Shown in pieces: positions 52,142 through 61,308 of a stretch of 64,000 nucleotides of DNA (position 1 is its first letter; each line of letters opens with the position of its first letter). This DNA is from Bacteroidota bacterium (GTDB lineage Bacteria > Bacteroidota > Bacteroidia > B-17B0 > Aurantibacillaceae). Under the pieces are notes generated by a model that worked only from the letters and a program-made list of their open reading frames with translations, had not been told where the DNA came from and made no database searches. Location: contig JAQZBQ010000004.1 in assembly GCA_029237825.1 (NCBI GenBank), positions 62,001 to 126,000 on the forward strand, in the 5' to 3' direction. Both the position numbers and the translations under genes were made by a program.

Positions 52142-53485
52142 ATGAATAAACTTTTTTTAATTATACAACGGGAATATTTTTCAAGGGTAAAGAAAAAGTC
52201 ATTTTTAGTAATGACGATATTGGGCCCTTTATTAATGGCAGGTATTATGGTTGTACCGGTATGGATGGCCATGCGGGAAAAAACGCAGCATAATATTTTC
52301 GTATTAGACCATAGCGGATTGTTCATTGATCAGATACCAAACACAAAAGAAATAAAGTTTACCTATGGTACGGGAACAATTGACGCAGCAAAGACCAAAC
52401 TAAAGGAAGGCAAATTTGATCTTGTCATGGAAATTGACATTGAAGCAATAAATAATCAAAAAACCACACCTCACCTTTATTACAAAAAGCAGCCCGGGTT
52501 AAGCGTTGAACAATACATCAACAATACCATGGAGAATATTCTCTTTGATTACCGTTTGCAGGGTGATAGCATTGATCTTGGGAAAATAGAGCGGGCAAGG
52601 AGACCGGTTGAAATTGCAACCATTAAGGTAACTGAGGATGGAGAGGATCAGAAAACAAATTCAGAAACCAATATGCTCATTGGATTTTCTCTGGCGATTG
52701 CTATATATATCATGATTTTTTTATATGGCGCACAGGTGATGCGTGGTGTAATTGAAGAAAAAACTAACCGGATCGTTGAGGTGATTGTTTCGTCTGTGAA
52801 ACCGTTTCAGTTAATGCTTGGAAAAATTGTTGGCGTTGCCATGGTAGGATTAACCCAGTTTCTGCTCTGGATTGTTTTAACCGTGTTAATCAGCACTTTC
52901 ATCAACGCCGTTATTCTTAAAGATCAGATTGCTGACCAAATGAAACAACACCAGCAATTAGAGAAAGTAATGAAGAACGATCTTACCGCTAAGCCCGATA
53001 AAATGGAAAAGGTAAAAACACCAAATGAAGCCTTAAGTTTTCTTAATAATCTTGAAAAGATAAACAAAACACAGATAGCCCTTTCGTTTGCTTTTTATTT
53101 CTTATTCGGATACCTGCTGTATGCGGCACTTTTTGCTGCCATTGGGTCGGCGGTTGATAGTGAGGCCGATACCCAGCAATTCATGCTTCCGGTTACGGCA
53201 CCACTCATTCTCAGTTTTGCCATCGCTCAAGGCGTAGCTACTGACCCAGACAGCGGGCTCGCACAATTTTTTTCAATTTTTCCGCTCACTTCGCCCATTG
53301 TAATGATGGTTAGGTTGCCTTTTGGAGTGCCTTTCTGGGAATTATCGTTATCCATGGCATCTTTAATTATCGGATTCTTGTTCTTTACATGGTTAGCAGG
53401 TAAAATATACCGTACCGGCATTTTAATGTATGGTAAAAAGACTACCTGGAAAGAACTTGGAAAATGGCTGTTTTATAAAGGCTAA
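52142..53485 (+). CDS. ABC-2 type transporter permease (NatB-like)
   Basis: The 447-residue protein has an N-terminal membrane segment (about 20-40), a periplasmic domain of about 150 residues and five to six C-terminal segments, including IGFSLAIAIYIMIFLYGAQVM and MVGLTQFLLWIVLTVLISTF. The EEKTNRIVEVIVSSVKPFQLM motif (core: EEKTNRIVEVIVSS) is the ABC-2 family hallmark. A Lys-rich loop (about 255-300) is inserted between the second and third C-terminal segments. It pairs with the preceding ATPase. Confidence 0.9.
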   Translation: MNKLFLIIQREYFSRVKKKSFLVMTILGPLLMAGIMVVPVWMAMREKTQHNIFVLDHSGLFIDQIPNTKEIKFTYGTGTIDAAKTKLKEGKFDLVMEIDIEAINNQKTTPHLYYKKQPGLSVEQYINNTMENILFDYRLQGDSIDLGKIERARRPVEIATIKVTEDGEDQKTNSETNMLIGFSLAIAIYIMIFLYGAQVMRGVIEEKTNRIVEVIVSSVKPFQLMLGKIVGVAMVGLTQFLLWIVLTVLISTFINAVILKDQIADQMKQHQQLEKVMKNDLTAKPDKMEKVKTPNEALSFLNNLEKINKTQIALSFAFYFLFGYLLYAALFAAIGSAVDSEADTQQFMLPVTAPLILSFAIAQGVATDPDSGLAQFFSIFPLTSPIVMMVRLPFGVPFWELSLSMASLIIGFLFFTWLAGKIYRTGILMYGKKTTWKELGKWLFYKG

Positions 53486-53576
53486 AACTCCGGTAGCGAA
53501 ATTCGCTGAATACCACGTTTTGCTCAACTAAAATCATGGCTATTGTTGCAAATTTCCTATATTCGTATGATATATT

Positions 53577-55382
53577 ATGGAAAAAGAGGTATTGCTGGAA
53601 GTTAAAAATTTAGTCACTGAATTTAAATCAGATGGTGAATTTATCAAAGCAGTGGATGATGTGTCTTTCACACTCCATAAAGGAGAAACCATTGGTATCG
53701 TAGGAGAAAGCGGATCCGGTAAATCAGTTACCTCTTTATCCATCATGCAACTTATTCCAAATCCTCCGGGCCGTGTGTTCGGTGGAGATATGCTTTACCA
53801 TTCGAAACATAAGGGTATAGTGAATCTGCGGAATCTCCCTGCGGATGAAATGCGTTCATTCAGGGGCAACGAAATCGCTATGATTTTTCAGGAACCGATG
53901 ACCAGTTTGAATCCTGTATATACCTGTGGTAATCAGGTCATGGAGGCAATACTTTTGCATCAGAAAATATCCCGCAAAGAAGCCCGCAAAAAAACACTGA
54001 ATTTATTTGAACAGGTGCAATTGCCGGACCCTGAAAGGATTTTTAATGTTTATCCACATCAGATATCGGGTGGACAGAAGCAACGCGTCATGATTGCAAT
54101 GGCAATGAGCTGTAATCCACGTGTATTAATTGCCGACGAACCAACTACCGCGCTGGATGTGACTGTACAAAAAACCATTCTTGATCTCATGCTTCAGTTG
54201 CAGAGGGAACACGATATGGGCATCATGTTTATTACACATGACCTTGGTGTAATTGCTGAGCTTGCCGACAAGGTGATGGTAATGTATAAAGGAAAAGTAG
54301 TCGAACAAGGACCTGTGCTCGATATATTCAGTAATCCGAAGCATCCTTATACTAAAAGTTTGTTGGCATGCCGTCCTCCATTAGATAAGCGTTTGATGCG
54401 TTTGCCGGTGTCTGCAGATTTTATGAGTACCGACGAAGAAGGTAATATGCTGGAGATTCCAACTACAGTAAGTGAAGCCATTAATAGTGTCGTAATTTCA
54501 AAGGAGCAGCGAACACGTGAACACAAAGAATTGTATGAACGTTCAAAAATTCTAGAGATTCAGAATCTGAAAACGTATTTCCCGAAAAATAAAACGTTCT
54601 TTGGCCGGACTATTGACTATGTAAAAGCCGTAGATGATGTGACGCTCGATGTTTATGAAGGGGAAACGTTAGGATTAGTTGGTGAAAGTGGCTGCGGGAA
54701 AACAACTTTAGGACGTACAATCCTTCGATTAAATGAACCAACTGAAGGCAAGATTTTCTTTCAAAGAAATGACCTGATGCGTTTAAAGCCCGAAGACATG
54801 AGGCAGCTTAGAAAAGACATGCAGATTATTTTTCAGGACCCTTATTCGTCATTGAATCCACGTATTACCATTGGGGAAGCGTTAATGGAACCAATGCAAG
54901 TACATAACATTTTAGCGAATAATAATCAGCGTAAAGAGAAAGTTTATGAATTACTGAACAAAGTGGGATTAACAGAAAGACAGTACGGCCGTTATCCGCA
55001 TGAATTTAGCGGGGGCCAGCGCCAGCGTGTTTGTATCGCACGCGCTTTATCTCTTAATCCTAAATTTATTATTTGCGATGAAAGTGTGAGTGCGTTGGAC
55101 GTCTCTGTTCAGGCACAGGTGCTTAATCTATTGAATGATTTAAAGCGGGAGTTCAAGTTTACCTACATCTTTATTTCTCATGATTTGTCTGTTGTGAAGT
55201 TTATGAGCGACCGTATGGTTGTGATGAATAAAGGAAAAATTGAGGAAATGGGCGACGCGGATGAAATATACCAAAATCCCAAAAGTCAGTACACTAAAAA
55301 CCTTATCAATTCCATTCCTAAAGGCCAATTAAGCGATATCCGGTCAAGTATTGAAAAAAAGAGGCTGGCTGAGATTGTTTAA
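53577..55382 (+). CDS. Fused tandem oligopeptide/dipeptide-type ABC ATPase
   Basis: The 601-residue protein fuses two ATPase cassettes of the DppD/DppF or OppD/OppF type. Cassette 1: GESGSGKSV (about 42-50), ISGGQKQRV (about 164-172), and Walker B LIADEPTTALD. Cassette 2: GESGCGKTT (about 368-376), FSGGQRQRV (about 482-490), and IICDESVSALD. Each cassette ends in the oligopeptide C-terminal segment with NPKHPYTKSLL and NPKSQYTKNLI. No permease or binding-protein gene is adjacent in the window. It is likely monocistronic. Confidence 0.93.
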   Translation: MEKEVLLEVKNLVTEFKSDGEFIKAVDDVSFTLHKGETIGIVGESGSGKSVTSLSIMQLIPNPPGRVFGGDMLYHSKHKGIVNLRNLPADEMRSFRGNEIAMIFQEPMTSLNPVYTCGNQVMEAILLHQKISRKEARKKTLNLFEQVQLPDPERIFNVYPHQISGGQKQRVMIAMAMSCNPRVLIADEPTTALDVTVQKTILDLMLQLQREHDMGIMFITHDLGVIAELADKVMVMYKGKVVEQGPVLDIFSNPKHPYTKSLLACRPPLDKRLMRLPVSADFMSTDEEGNMLEIPTTVSEAINSVVISKEQRTREHKELYERSKILEIQNLKTYFPKNKTFFGRTIDYVKAVDDVTLDVYEGETLGLVGESGCGKTTLGRTILRLNEPTEGKIFFQRNDLMRLKPEDMRQLRKDMQIIFQDPYSSLNPRITIGEALMEPMQVHNILANNNQRKEKVYELLNKVGLTERQYGRYPHEFSGGQRQRVCIARALSLNPKFIICDESVSALDVSVQAQVLNLLNDLKREFKFTYIFISHDLSVVKFMSDRMVVMNKGKIEEMGDADEIYQNPKSQYTKNLINSIPKGQLSDIRSSIEKKRLAEIV

Positions 55383-55455
55383 TTTATCAAGGTTTAATTA
55401 CATTTTTTTAGCTTTTAGACAAATATATCGGTAACATTTCCTTGGTTAATTCTGT

Positions 55456-55463
55456 TATTTTTG
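55456..55463 (+). promoter_or_regulatory. Candidate -7 element of the DedA gene
   Basis: TATTTTTG matches TAnnTTTG exactly, 10 bases before the ATG. A TTTC 16 bases upstream is a weak -33 candidate. Confidence 0.35.
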
Positions 55464-55473
55464 TTTCAACACT

Positions 55474-56100
55474 ATGTTTGAATTTTTAAAAACATTAACG
55501 GATCCTGAAAGCATAATCCATTACGGTGGACTGTGGTTACTTTTATTTGTTGTTTTTGCAGAAACAGGACTATTGGTTGGTTTCTTTTTGCCGGGTGATT
55601 CGCTGATTTTTATTTCAGGACTGGTTTGTGCTACTAAGCCCGATCTGCTTGATGTTCCGTTTTTAGTGTTACTTCCTGCGCTGATGCTCGCTGCCGTACT
55701 GGGAAATATCTTCGGGTATTGGTTTGGCAGGAAAGCCGGTGCTAATTTGTATTCGCGAAAAGATAGTTTACTTTTTAGGAAAAAGCACCTTATTACAACC
55801 CAGGCCTTTTATGAAAAGCATGGTGGTAAAACATTAATCGTTGGCCGCTTTCTTCCAATCATTCGTACGTTCGCACCCATACTGGCGGGTGTTATTAAAG
55901 TTGATTTTAAAGCCTTTATGCTGTATAATATTGTTGGTGCAGCTGCATGGATTGGCAGCATAGCTACTATCGCTTATTTTTTAGGTATTAAATTTCCCTG
56001 GATTGAAAATTACCTTGGCTATATCGTAATTGGGTTAATTATTGTTACGGCTATACCTGTTATCATTACTTATTTTAAAAGTAAAAAGAGCGTTGCTTAA
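55474..56100 (+). CDS. DedA-family membrane protein
   Basis: The 208-residue inner-membrane protein has about five hydrophobic segments. DedA family markers are visible: FAETGLLVGFFLPGDSLIFI (core: GLLVGFFLPGDS), GYWFGRKAG, and GRFLPIIRTFAPILAGV. The family supports membrane lipid or proton homeostasis and lipid-carrier recycling; the specific substrate is not known. Its stop codon overlaps the stop of the converging DUF7793 gene by four bases. Confidence 0.92.
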   Translation: MFEFLKTLTDPESIIHYGGLWLLLFVVFAETGLLVGFFLPGDSLIFISGLVCATKPDLLDVPFLVLLPALMLAAVLGNIFGYWFGRKAGANLYSRKDSLLFRKKHLITTQAFYEKHGGKTLIVGRFLPIIRTFAPILAGVIKVDFKAFMLYNIVGAAAWIGSIATIAYFLGIKFPWIENYLGYIVIGLIIVTAIPVIITYFKSKKSVA

Positions 56101-56477
56101 TCTTTAAACGACAGGAGCCATTGCCTTGCTTTTTCTTCGCTCGTAAAAATTGTTGTAGGAACCTGTGGCTTATTGATCCGGATAAAAAAATTTGCAATGA
56201 TCTTGGTTACCTCTGAACTGATCACAATCGCACAACGTTTTACTTTCTGGCAACCTTCTTTGGATGCTAAAAATTCCCTTGCTTCCTTGGTTATGTGTTT
56301 TACACCGCCAAGTATTACAATCATAGGGTAGTCATGTTTTCCAAAATACTTTATACGGTTCTCAACTGCTGCTTTCGCTAACTCCAGGTCTACGTATTCG
56401 CATTTAAAAGTGCCAATGAGAATACCATTCACTAACTCCACAGATATGGATTCTTTTATTTTCTCGCTGGTAACCAT
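56097..56477 (-). CDS. DUF7793-like (STAS-like fold) protein, copy 1, 126 aa
   Basis: The protein is small, cytoplasmic and without signal peptide or membrane segment. It matches the pattern I associate with DUF7793: ELVNGILIGTFK near the start, then VILGGVKHITKEAREFLAS and the C-terminal IRINKPQVPTTIFTSEEKARQWL (core: INKPQVPTTIFTSEEKARQW). The fold resembles STAS/SpoIIAA domains of partner-switch circuits. Its paralogue lies 75 bases upstream on the same strand. Function unknown; the family name is from memory. Confidence 0.7.
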   Translation of the reverse strand: MVTSEKIKESISVELVNGILIGTFKCEYVDLELAKAAVENRIKYFGKHDYPMIVILGGVKHITKEAREFLASKEGCQKVKRCAIVISSEVTKIIANFFIRINKPQVPTTIFTSEEKARQWLLSFKD

Positions 56478-56551
56478 GGATAATAAAATTACGAATTTGT
56501 GAGCACGGGGATATTATAGGTTCATTACTATCTGCTATTATAAATTGCAGA

Positions 56552-56959
56552 TTAACTAAACCTCCTTTTAACTGAATGGGATTGTTTGGGTTTATTTTTT
56601 ATCAGCCATTTCATAGCAATTTTTTCATCGGAAAATAATTTAACCGGGATTGGAGGCTTGTTTATGTGTAATATGAAATTGACAATGACATTTGTAAGCA
56701 CCGATTTTGCTAGGATCGCACAAATATTTATTTTCTGGCAACTTTCTGCCGTTGCGAAATAATTCCTGGCTTCTTTTGTTACTTGTTTTACATTGCTGGA
56801 TTTAATTATTGCCGGATAGTCTTTATCGCCGAACTGTTGTAGCCTGTATTGAACAATTGATTTTGCAGCTTCCAAATCAATCGTCTCGCATAAATAGCTG
56901 GCAATTAAAATTCCGTTCACCAATTCTAATGACACGTATGAATTCGCAGCTTTATTCAT
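56552..56959 (-). CDS. DUF7793-like (STAS-like fold) protein, copy 2, 135 aa
   Basis: The paralogue of the preceding gene shares SLELVNGILIASY, NVKQVTKEARNYFATAESCQK (core: KQVTKEARNYFA) and INKPPIPVKLFSDEKIAMKWL (core: INKPPIPVKLF), with a divergent N-terminus and a basic tail (KQSHSVKRRFS). It precedes copy 1 in the direction of transcription. The tandem copies have clearly diverged, which argues against a very recent duplication. Function unknown. Confidence 0.7.
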   Translation of the reverse strand: MNKAANSYVSLELVNGILIASYLCETIDLEAAKSIVQYRLQQFGDKDYPAIIKSSNVKQVTKEARNYFATAESCQKINICAILAKSVLTNVIVNFILHINKPPIPVKLFSDEKIAMKWLIKNKPKQSHSVKRRFS

Positions 56960-57063
56960 TTAAAAATAAATTTAAGCTATTCTTCGTAAAAACACATACC
57001 GTTTAGCAGGTATTTAGTAAATCACATGTATTTAACATTGAGATTGTTGCGGTTATGTGGGCT

Positions 57064-57897
57064 TTATTGAACCTGATCTTTTACAAATGTCTGTATGTTT
57101 TGCCATACAATCTTATTGCTCATGATGGAACTATGATCTTCCTTAACCTCCAAAGCTTTGGTGTGTCCTTTCCATGCTTTGATGAGGCTGTATGCATGAT
57201 GCCTCGGGATAACCTCGTCATTGGTAGCAATGATCGCCATCATCGGTGAATTAATTTTAGTGGCGTATTTATCTGATTCAAAGCGGTGTTTAATTAGCAA
57301 TCCAATGGGCACGAAAGGATATTTTTCATACGCAACTTCTATCATGTTCTCGTAAGGTGTTATTAGCACGGTTGCTTTGGTTTTACGTTGTGAGGAAAGA
57401 TACGTTGCAACGCCGGTGCCGATACTTCGGCCTATTACAACTATCTTTCCCGAGTCAATGTTTAGTTTAGAGCTCATTTGATCATATACTTCCAGGGCAT
57501 CGCTAAACATGGTTTTTTCAGATATGACCCCTTTACTTAATCCAAAACTTCTGTAGTTTACCAATACTAAAATTGAATTTGGAAAGTACGATTTGTATTG
57601 CATTAAGTGAGATACCTCTTCAGCGTTTCCTCCAAAATAAATAACCAATGGTTGTTGTCGGTTCAATGTATCTTTTGAAATGAATACTGAAGTCCTGTTT
57701 CCGTCACTCATCGTAAAAGAAAGTGTATCGAAGTCGGAGTGGGATTTTAGAATGACTCCAACTTGTGAAACTGACAGGGGTTTTGGATGGAATAACAAAT
57801 TATCCTGCCCAAAGTATAATAGTGCGCAAATGCTTGTGTACATCACCAGTACAGCTATGGTAACGATTTTAATTAATCTGTTATATTTTTTGTTCAT
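57064..57897 (-). CDS. Alpha/beta hydrolase, membrane-anchored
   Basis: The 277-residue protein has an N-terminal membrane segment (IVTIAVLVMYTSICALLYFG, about 10-29) and a hydrolase domain outside or inside the membrane. The nucleophile elbow is VIGRSIGTGVATYL with Ser in GRSIG; the acid is in IATNDEVIPRHHA and the His in KEDHSSIM. The family includes FrsA-like and esterase proteins; the substrate is unknown. It lies upstream of no obvious partner. Confidence 0.85.
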   Translation of the reverse strand: MNKKYNRLIKIVTIAVLVMYTSICALLYFGQDNLLFHPKPLSVSQVGVILKSHSDFDTLSFTMSDGNRTSVFISKDTLNRQQPLVIYFGGNAEEVSHLMQYKSYFPNSILVLVNYRSFGLSKGVISEKTMFSDALEVYDQMSSKLNIDSGKIVVIGRSIGTGVATYLSSQRKTKATVLITPYENMIEVAYEKYPFVPIGLLIKHRFESDKYATKINSPMMAIIATNDEVIPRHHAYSLIKAWKGHTKALEVKEDHSSIMSNKIVWQNIQTFVKDQVQ

Positions 57898-57939
57898 TGT
57901 TTATAGTGGTTACGAAGCAAACATCATTATTGAGGTACA

Positions 57940-59067
57940 TCAATTTTCCACATTAAAATAAATTGTGAAGGTTGTCCCCTTATTTTCCAGACTCTCAATT
58001 TCAATTTCCGCCCCCATCGCGTCGATCTGGTCTTTAGTAATGAATAGGCCGATGCCTTCAGCATCAGCATTTCCGTGAAAGGTTTTATACATTCCAAAAA
58101 TCTCATCCCTGTGTCTTTCCAGATTAATACCTCTTCCGTTATCCGTTATTTTAAAGATAAATCTTTTCGGTTCCTTAATGCAGGAAAAATCAATTAAAGG
58201 TGTTTGAGATGGCTGCCTGTATTTTAAGGCATTGGTTAAAAGATTTAATATAATACTCTCGATATATGCTGGATTTGCAACAAACTCAATGTCTTTACTT
58301 ACCGTGTTATTTATAATTGCATTGGTAGATTCAATTTGTATTAACAGTGTTTCTTTTGCTTTTTCTATAAAACTGTAGAGATTAATCTTTTCTGGTTTAA
58401 TTTTAGAAAGGTTTTGAGATCTGGTTATTTCATTCAGATGATTGACTGTTGTTCCGAATCCTTCCGAAATTTTAGAAATATACCCGAACATCTTATTTCT
58501 TTCTTCCTCCGATTTAGCTTTTTCATATAATACGATCGTTGAAGCCAGGTTGTTCGCATATGACTTTAAATTATGAGAAACGATGTTTGAAAAATTTAAT
58601 AACCGATTGTTTTGTTCATTAATTTTCTTTGTCGATGCGATGAGTTCTTTTTCCAAGACTTTTAAAGGTGTTACATCTGCAACATGCACAAAAAAACCGA
58701 GCACCTCTCCGTTGACAATGTCGGGGTAATAGTTCGCCAATGAATGCCGTACGCCCCCTGTTGGCAAAGGGATTTCCCTCTCGAAGGTCTGAGCTTCACC
58801 CTTTAGTGCAGCAGAAATATATGGAAGGTTTTTTTCGTATAACGGACCTAGTAACTCCTTTATAGTCATTTTGTTTACCATATCTTCTTTCTTTTTTCCA
58901 AACCAATCTACATATGCCGAATTAGCAAACCGGCATATTGTGTCTTTATCCCAATAGGCTATCATTGCTGAAATGTGATCGGTTACACGTATGCCTAAAT
59001 GATTCATTTGGGAGTTTTTAGTTTCCATATTTGGATTTTCATTTGTTATACATTTGGAATGTAGCAA
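57940..59067 (-). CDS. PAS-domain sensor histidine kinase
   Basis: The 375-residue soluble kinase has a PAS domain at about 30-135, a coiled segment and a dimerisation domain with the phospho-acceptor His165 in NIVSHNLKSY. The ATPase has an N box at about 270-283 (LLTNALKYR), the G1 box DNGRGI at 309-314 and the G2 box EGIGLFIT at 337-344. No membrane segment or receiver domain is present and no response regulator is adjacent, so it may act with an unlinked partner. The first Met is used; a Met at residue 14 (METKN) is an alternative start. Confidence 0.88.
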   Translation of the reverse strand: MLHSKCITNENPNMETKNSQMNHLGIRVTDHISAMIAYWDKDTICRFANSAYVDWFGKKKEDMVNKMTIKELLGPLYEKNLPYISAALKGEAQTFEREIPLPTGGVRHSLANYYPDIVNGEVLGFFVHVADVTPLKVLEKELIASTKKINEQNNRLLNFSNIVSHNLKSYANNLASTIVLYEKAKSEEERNKMFGYISKISEGFGTTVNHLNEITRSQNLSKIKPEKINLYSFIEKAKETLLIQIESTNAIINNTVSKDIEFVANPAYIESIILNLLTNALKYRQPSQTPLIDFSCIKEPKRFIFKITDNGRGINLERHRDEIFGMYKTFHGNADAEGIGLFITKDQIDAMGAEIEIESLENKGTTFTIYFNVEN

Positions 59068-59244
59068 TACAAAATGTAGTTAAATATAAGATGTTGAATT
59101 GTAGTGTGCATAGAAATCATTTAAAAACACCGTTAATTTTCTCTAATAAGCAGTTTGGTGGAAATTCCAGGTGATTATGGGAAACAGAATCCCATCAGTT
59201 CATCAAGATACACGTGAAGTGACGAATTTCAAATTAACGGAATA

Positions 59245-59275
59245 AAAAAACACCTGCTGTTAATTGCAGGTGTTT
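59245..59275 (-). terminator. Terminator of rny
   Basis: On the minus strand a 10-bp stem AAACACCTGC / GCAGGTGTTT with an 8-base loop is followed by a T run, just after the rny stop codon. Confidence 0.88.
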
Positions 59276-59294
59276 CTTTTCTGTTTCCTATTTT

Positions 59295-60839
59295 TTATTT
59301 TGCGTAAGCTGTTGCCCGAACTTCGCGTATCACCGTAACCTTCACCTGACCCGGATAAGTCATTTCGGTTTGTATCTTCTGCGAAATATCAAAGGCCAAT
59401 TGTTCTGATTTCTTATCGTCCACTTTATCGGCCGATACCAATACACGAACCTCACGGCCGGCCTGGATGGCATAAGTTTTTTCTACCCCATCATAAGCTA
59501 AAGCTAACGCTTCGAGGTCTTTTAGACGCTTCATGTATTGTTCTGCAACTTCACGCCGAGCACCTGGGCGGGCTCCGCTGATTGCGTCACATACCTGTAC
59601 AATTGGAGAGTACAAGGTTGTCATTTCAATTTCATCGTGGTGAGCCCCGATCGCATTACAAACTTCCGGTTTCTCTTTGTACTTCTCTGCCAGCTTCATA
59701 CCCAGAATAGCATGTGGTAGTTCAGGTTCCTCATCTGGCACCTTTCCTATATCATGAAGCAATCCGGCACGTTTTGCGATCTTTGGATTTAACCCCATTT
59801 CACTTGCCATGATCGCGCACAAATTGGCAACTTCTCTGCTGTGTTGTAATAAATTTTGTCCGTAAGATGAGCGGTATTTCATGCGTCCAACCATTCGGAT
59901 CAATTCAGGATGTAAACCATGAATTCCTAAGTCAATACAGGTCCGTTTACCGGTTTCAACTATTTCCTCATCAATCATTTTTTTTGTTTTTTCAACTATC
60001 TCCTCAATTCGCGCCGGGTGTATACGACCATCCGTTACCAGTTGGTGCAGCGATAAACGGCAAATTTCACGACGAATGGAATCAAAACAGGATAAGGTAA
60101 TGGCATCAGGCGTATCATCAACAATTACTTCCACACCAGTAGCAGCCTCCAGGGCACGAATGTTCCGGCCTTCACGTCCAATAATTCTTCCTTTTATCTC
60201 ATCACTCTCAATATGGAAAACCGTGACTGAATTTTCAATAGCTGTTTCAGTGGCTAATCGCTGAATAGACTGGATAATAATCTTTTTTGCTTCCTTGTTC
60301 GCGTTAATCTTAGCCTCATCCATCGTATCTTTAATGTAGGCCATCGCTTCAGTTTTGGCTTCAGCTTTTACGCTTTCAATCAATTGCGATTTCGCTTCAT
60401 CAGCACTCAAACCGGATACTTTCTCCAATAGTTCAACCTGTTTGCGATGTGATTTTTCAATTTCCTCGCTTTTCTTTTTATAAAGGTCAACCTGGGAGTT
60501 CAATTGCGTTTTCTGAACCTCCAATTCTTTATCCTTCTTATTAAGTTCCTCTACTTTTTTAGCGAGCTCTGTTTCTCTTTGCTTAGCTTTATTTTCGAGT
60601 ACTGCCAATTGCTGGTTACGTTCGTTTACCGCTTTGTCATGTTCCGCCTTTAATTGAAGAAATTTTTCTTTAGCCTGGAGAATCTTTTCTTGTTTTAGAG
60701 TTTCGGCTTTTACTTCTGCTTCTTTTATCAGGTTCTGTTTTTCCTGAACACTACTTTTATTGAGCCGGGAATTTGCTATCACAAATCCCGCTACAACTCC
60801 GGCAATTAATGCAACGGCTATAAAAATGGTTGTTAACAT
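59295..60839 (-). CDS. rny: Ribonuclease Y
   Basis: RNase Y is a membrane-anchored endoribonuclease that initiates mRNA decay. The start used is the Met that begins a hydrophobic anchor ([19 protein letters not shown]); a longer frame adds 34 residues overlapping the zapA terminator and is unlikely. A long coiled coil follows at about 30-185, then the KH domain ([11 protein letters not shown], 217-227), and the HD domain with LLHDIGK (HD at 362-363). The length of 514 residues is canonical. It lies downstream of zapA and its hairpin. Confidence 0.95.
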   Translation of the reverse strand: MLTTIFIAVALIAGVVAGFVIANSRLNKSSVQEKQNLIKEAEVKAETLKQEKILQAKEKFLQLKAEHDKAVNERNQQLAVLENKAKQRETELAKKVEELNKKDKELEVQKTQLNSQVDLYKKKSEEIEKSHRKQVELLEKVSGLSADEAKSQLIESVKAEAKTEAMAYIKDTMDEAKINANKEAKKIIIQSIQRLATETAIENSVTVFHIESDEIKGRIIGREGRNIRALEAATGVEVIVDDTPDAITLSCFDSIRREICRLSLHQLVTDGRIHPARIEEIVEKTKKMIDEEIVETGKRTCIDLGIHGLHPELIRMVGRMKYRSSYGQNLLQHSREVANLCAIMASEMGLNPKIAKRAGLLHDIGKVPDEEPELPHAILGMKLAEKYKEKPEVCNAIGAHHDEIEMTTLYSPIVQVCDAISGARPGARREVAEQYMKRLKDLEALALAYDGVEKTYAIQAGREVRVLVSADKVDDKKSEQLAFDISQKIQTEMTYPGQVKVTVIREVRATAYAK

Positions 60840-60912
60840 AAATTTTTGTTGTCGCACATTGTTTATACTAGTTAAAGATGAACCGGGGCGACTATCCAAT
60901 ACACCTTTAATA

Positions 60913-60954
60913 AAAAAACGCACAAATTCGAATCTCTTCAAAATCTGTGCGTTT
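60913..60954 (-). terminator. Terminator of zapA
   Basis: On the minus strand AAACGCACAGATT pairs with AATTTGTGCGTTT (one G-U pair) around a 13-base loop, followed by a T run. It lies between zapA and rny. Confidence 0.85.
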
Positions 60955-60982
60955 CCATTGGTCTTTTTAAGACTTTAACTGT

Positions 60983-61291
60983 CTAATCCTCTGTTTGTTG
61001 TATATTGTCTTTATGCTGAGCTAACATTTGCTCTACATCTTCCAATACTATTTTTAGAGTGCTTAACTCTTTTTCGGCAAGGCTTTTTTCCTTTGTCAGT
61101 TGACTTACCAACTGTAAAGTAACCATTGCCAGAACATCTTTTCTATCTTTTACCCCGTAATTCCGTTCGAATTCCGAGATTTTCTGATTTATTAATTCAA
61201 CTGCCTGTTTAACGTTGTTTTCATCTTCCCCCTTAACTTTCAGCGTATATAGACCGCCTGCAATTTCTACTTTTACACTTACATCGCTCAT
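60983..61291 (-). CDS. zapA: Cell division protein ZapA
   Basis: ZapA bundles and stabilises FtsZ filaments at the division site. The protein has 102 residues: a globular N-terminal domain (VKVEIAGGLYTLKVKGEDE, core: IAGGLYTLKV) and a long C-terminal coiled coil (SQLTKEKSLAEKELSTLKIVLEDVEQML, core: KSLAEKELSTLK). It is 18 bases downstream of the long coiled-coil gene and upstream of rny, the usual order in Bacteroidota. Confidence 0.9.
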   Translation of the reverse strand: MSDVSVKVEIAGGLYTLKVKGEDENNVKQAVELINQKISEFERNYGVKDRKDVLAMVTLQLVSQLTKEKSLAEKELSTLKIVLEDVEQMLAQHKDNIQQTED

Positions 61292-61308
61292 TAAACCAAG
61301 CTAATTTC

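Noticed and set aside
51173-53485. NatA-like ATPase considered as GldA
   Set aside because: It has its own 447-residue permease 18 bases downstream, carries a NatA-type C-terminal domain, and is far from gldFG; a true GldA is more likely elsewhere.
59068-59244. Intergenic region between the PAS kinase and rny, checked for an RNA gene
   Set aside because: It shows only a short GGGAA/TCCC hairpin with no conserved pattern I can name, and no open frame.
60840-60941. Longer RNase Y start adding 34 residues
   Set aside because: The extra residues read across the zapA terminator, and the downstream Met gives the canonical membrane-anchor start of 514 residues.
60840-60982. Possible 6S or other structured RNA between zapA and rny
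   Set aside because: The only clear structure is the zapA terminator; about 80 remaining bases are too few for 6S RNA and show no long imperfect duplex.
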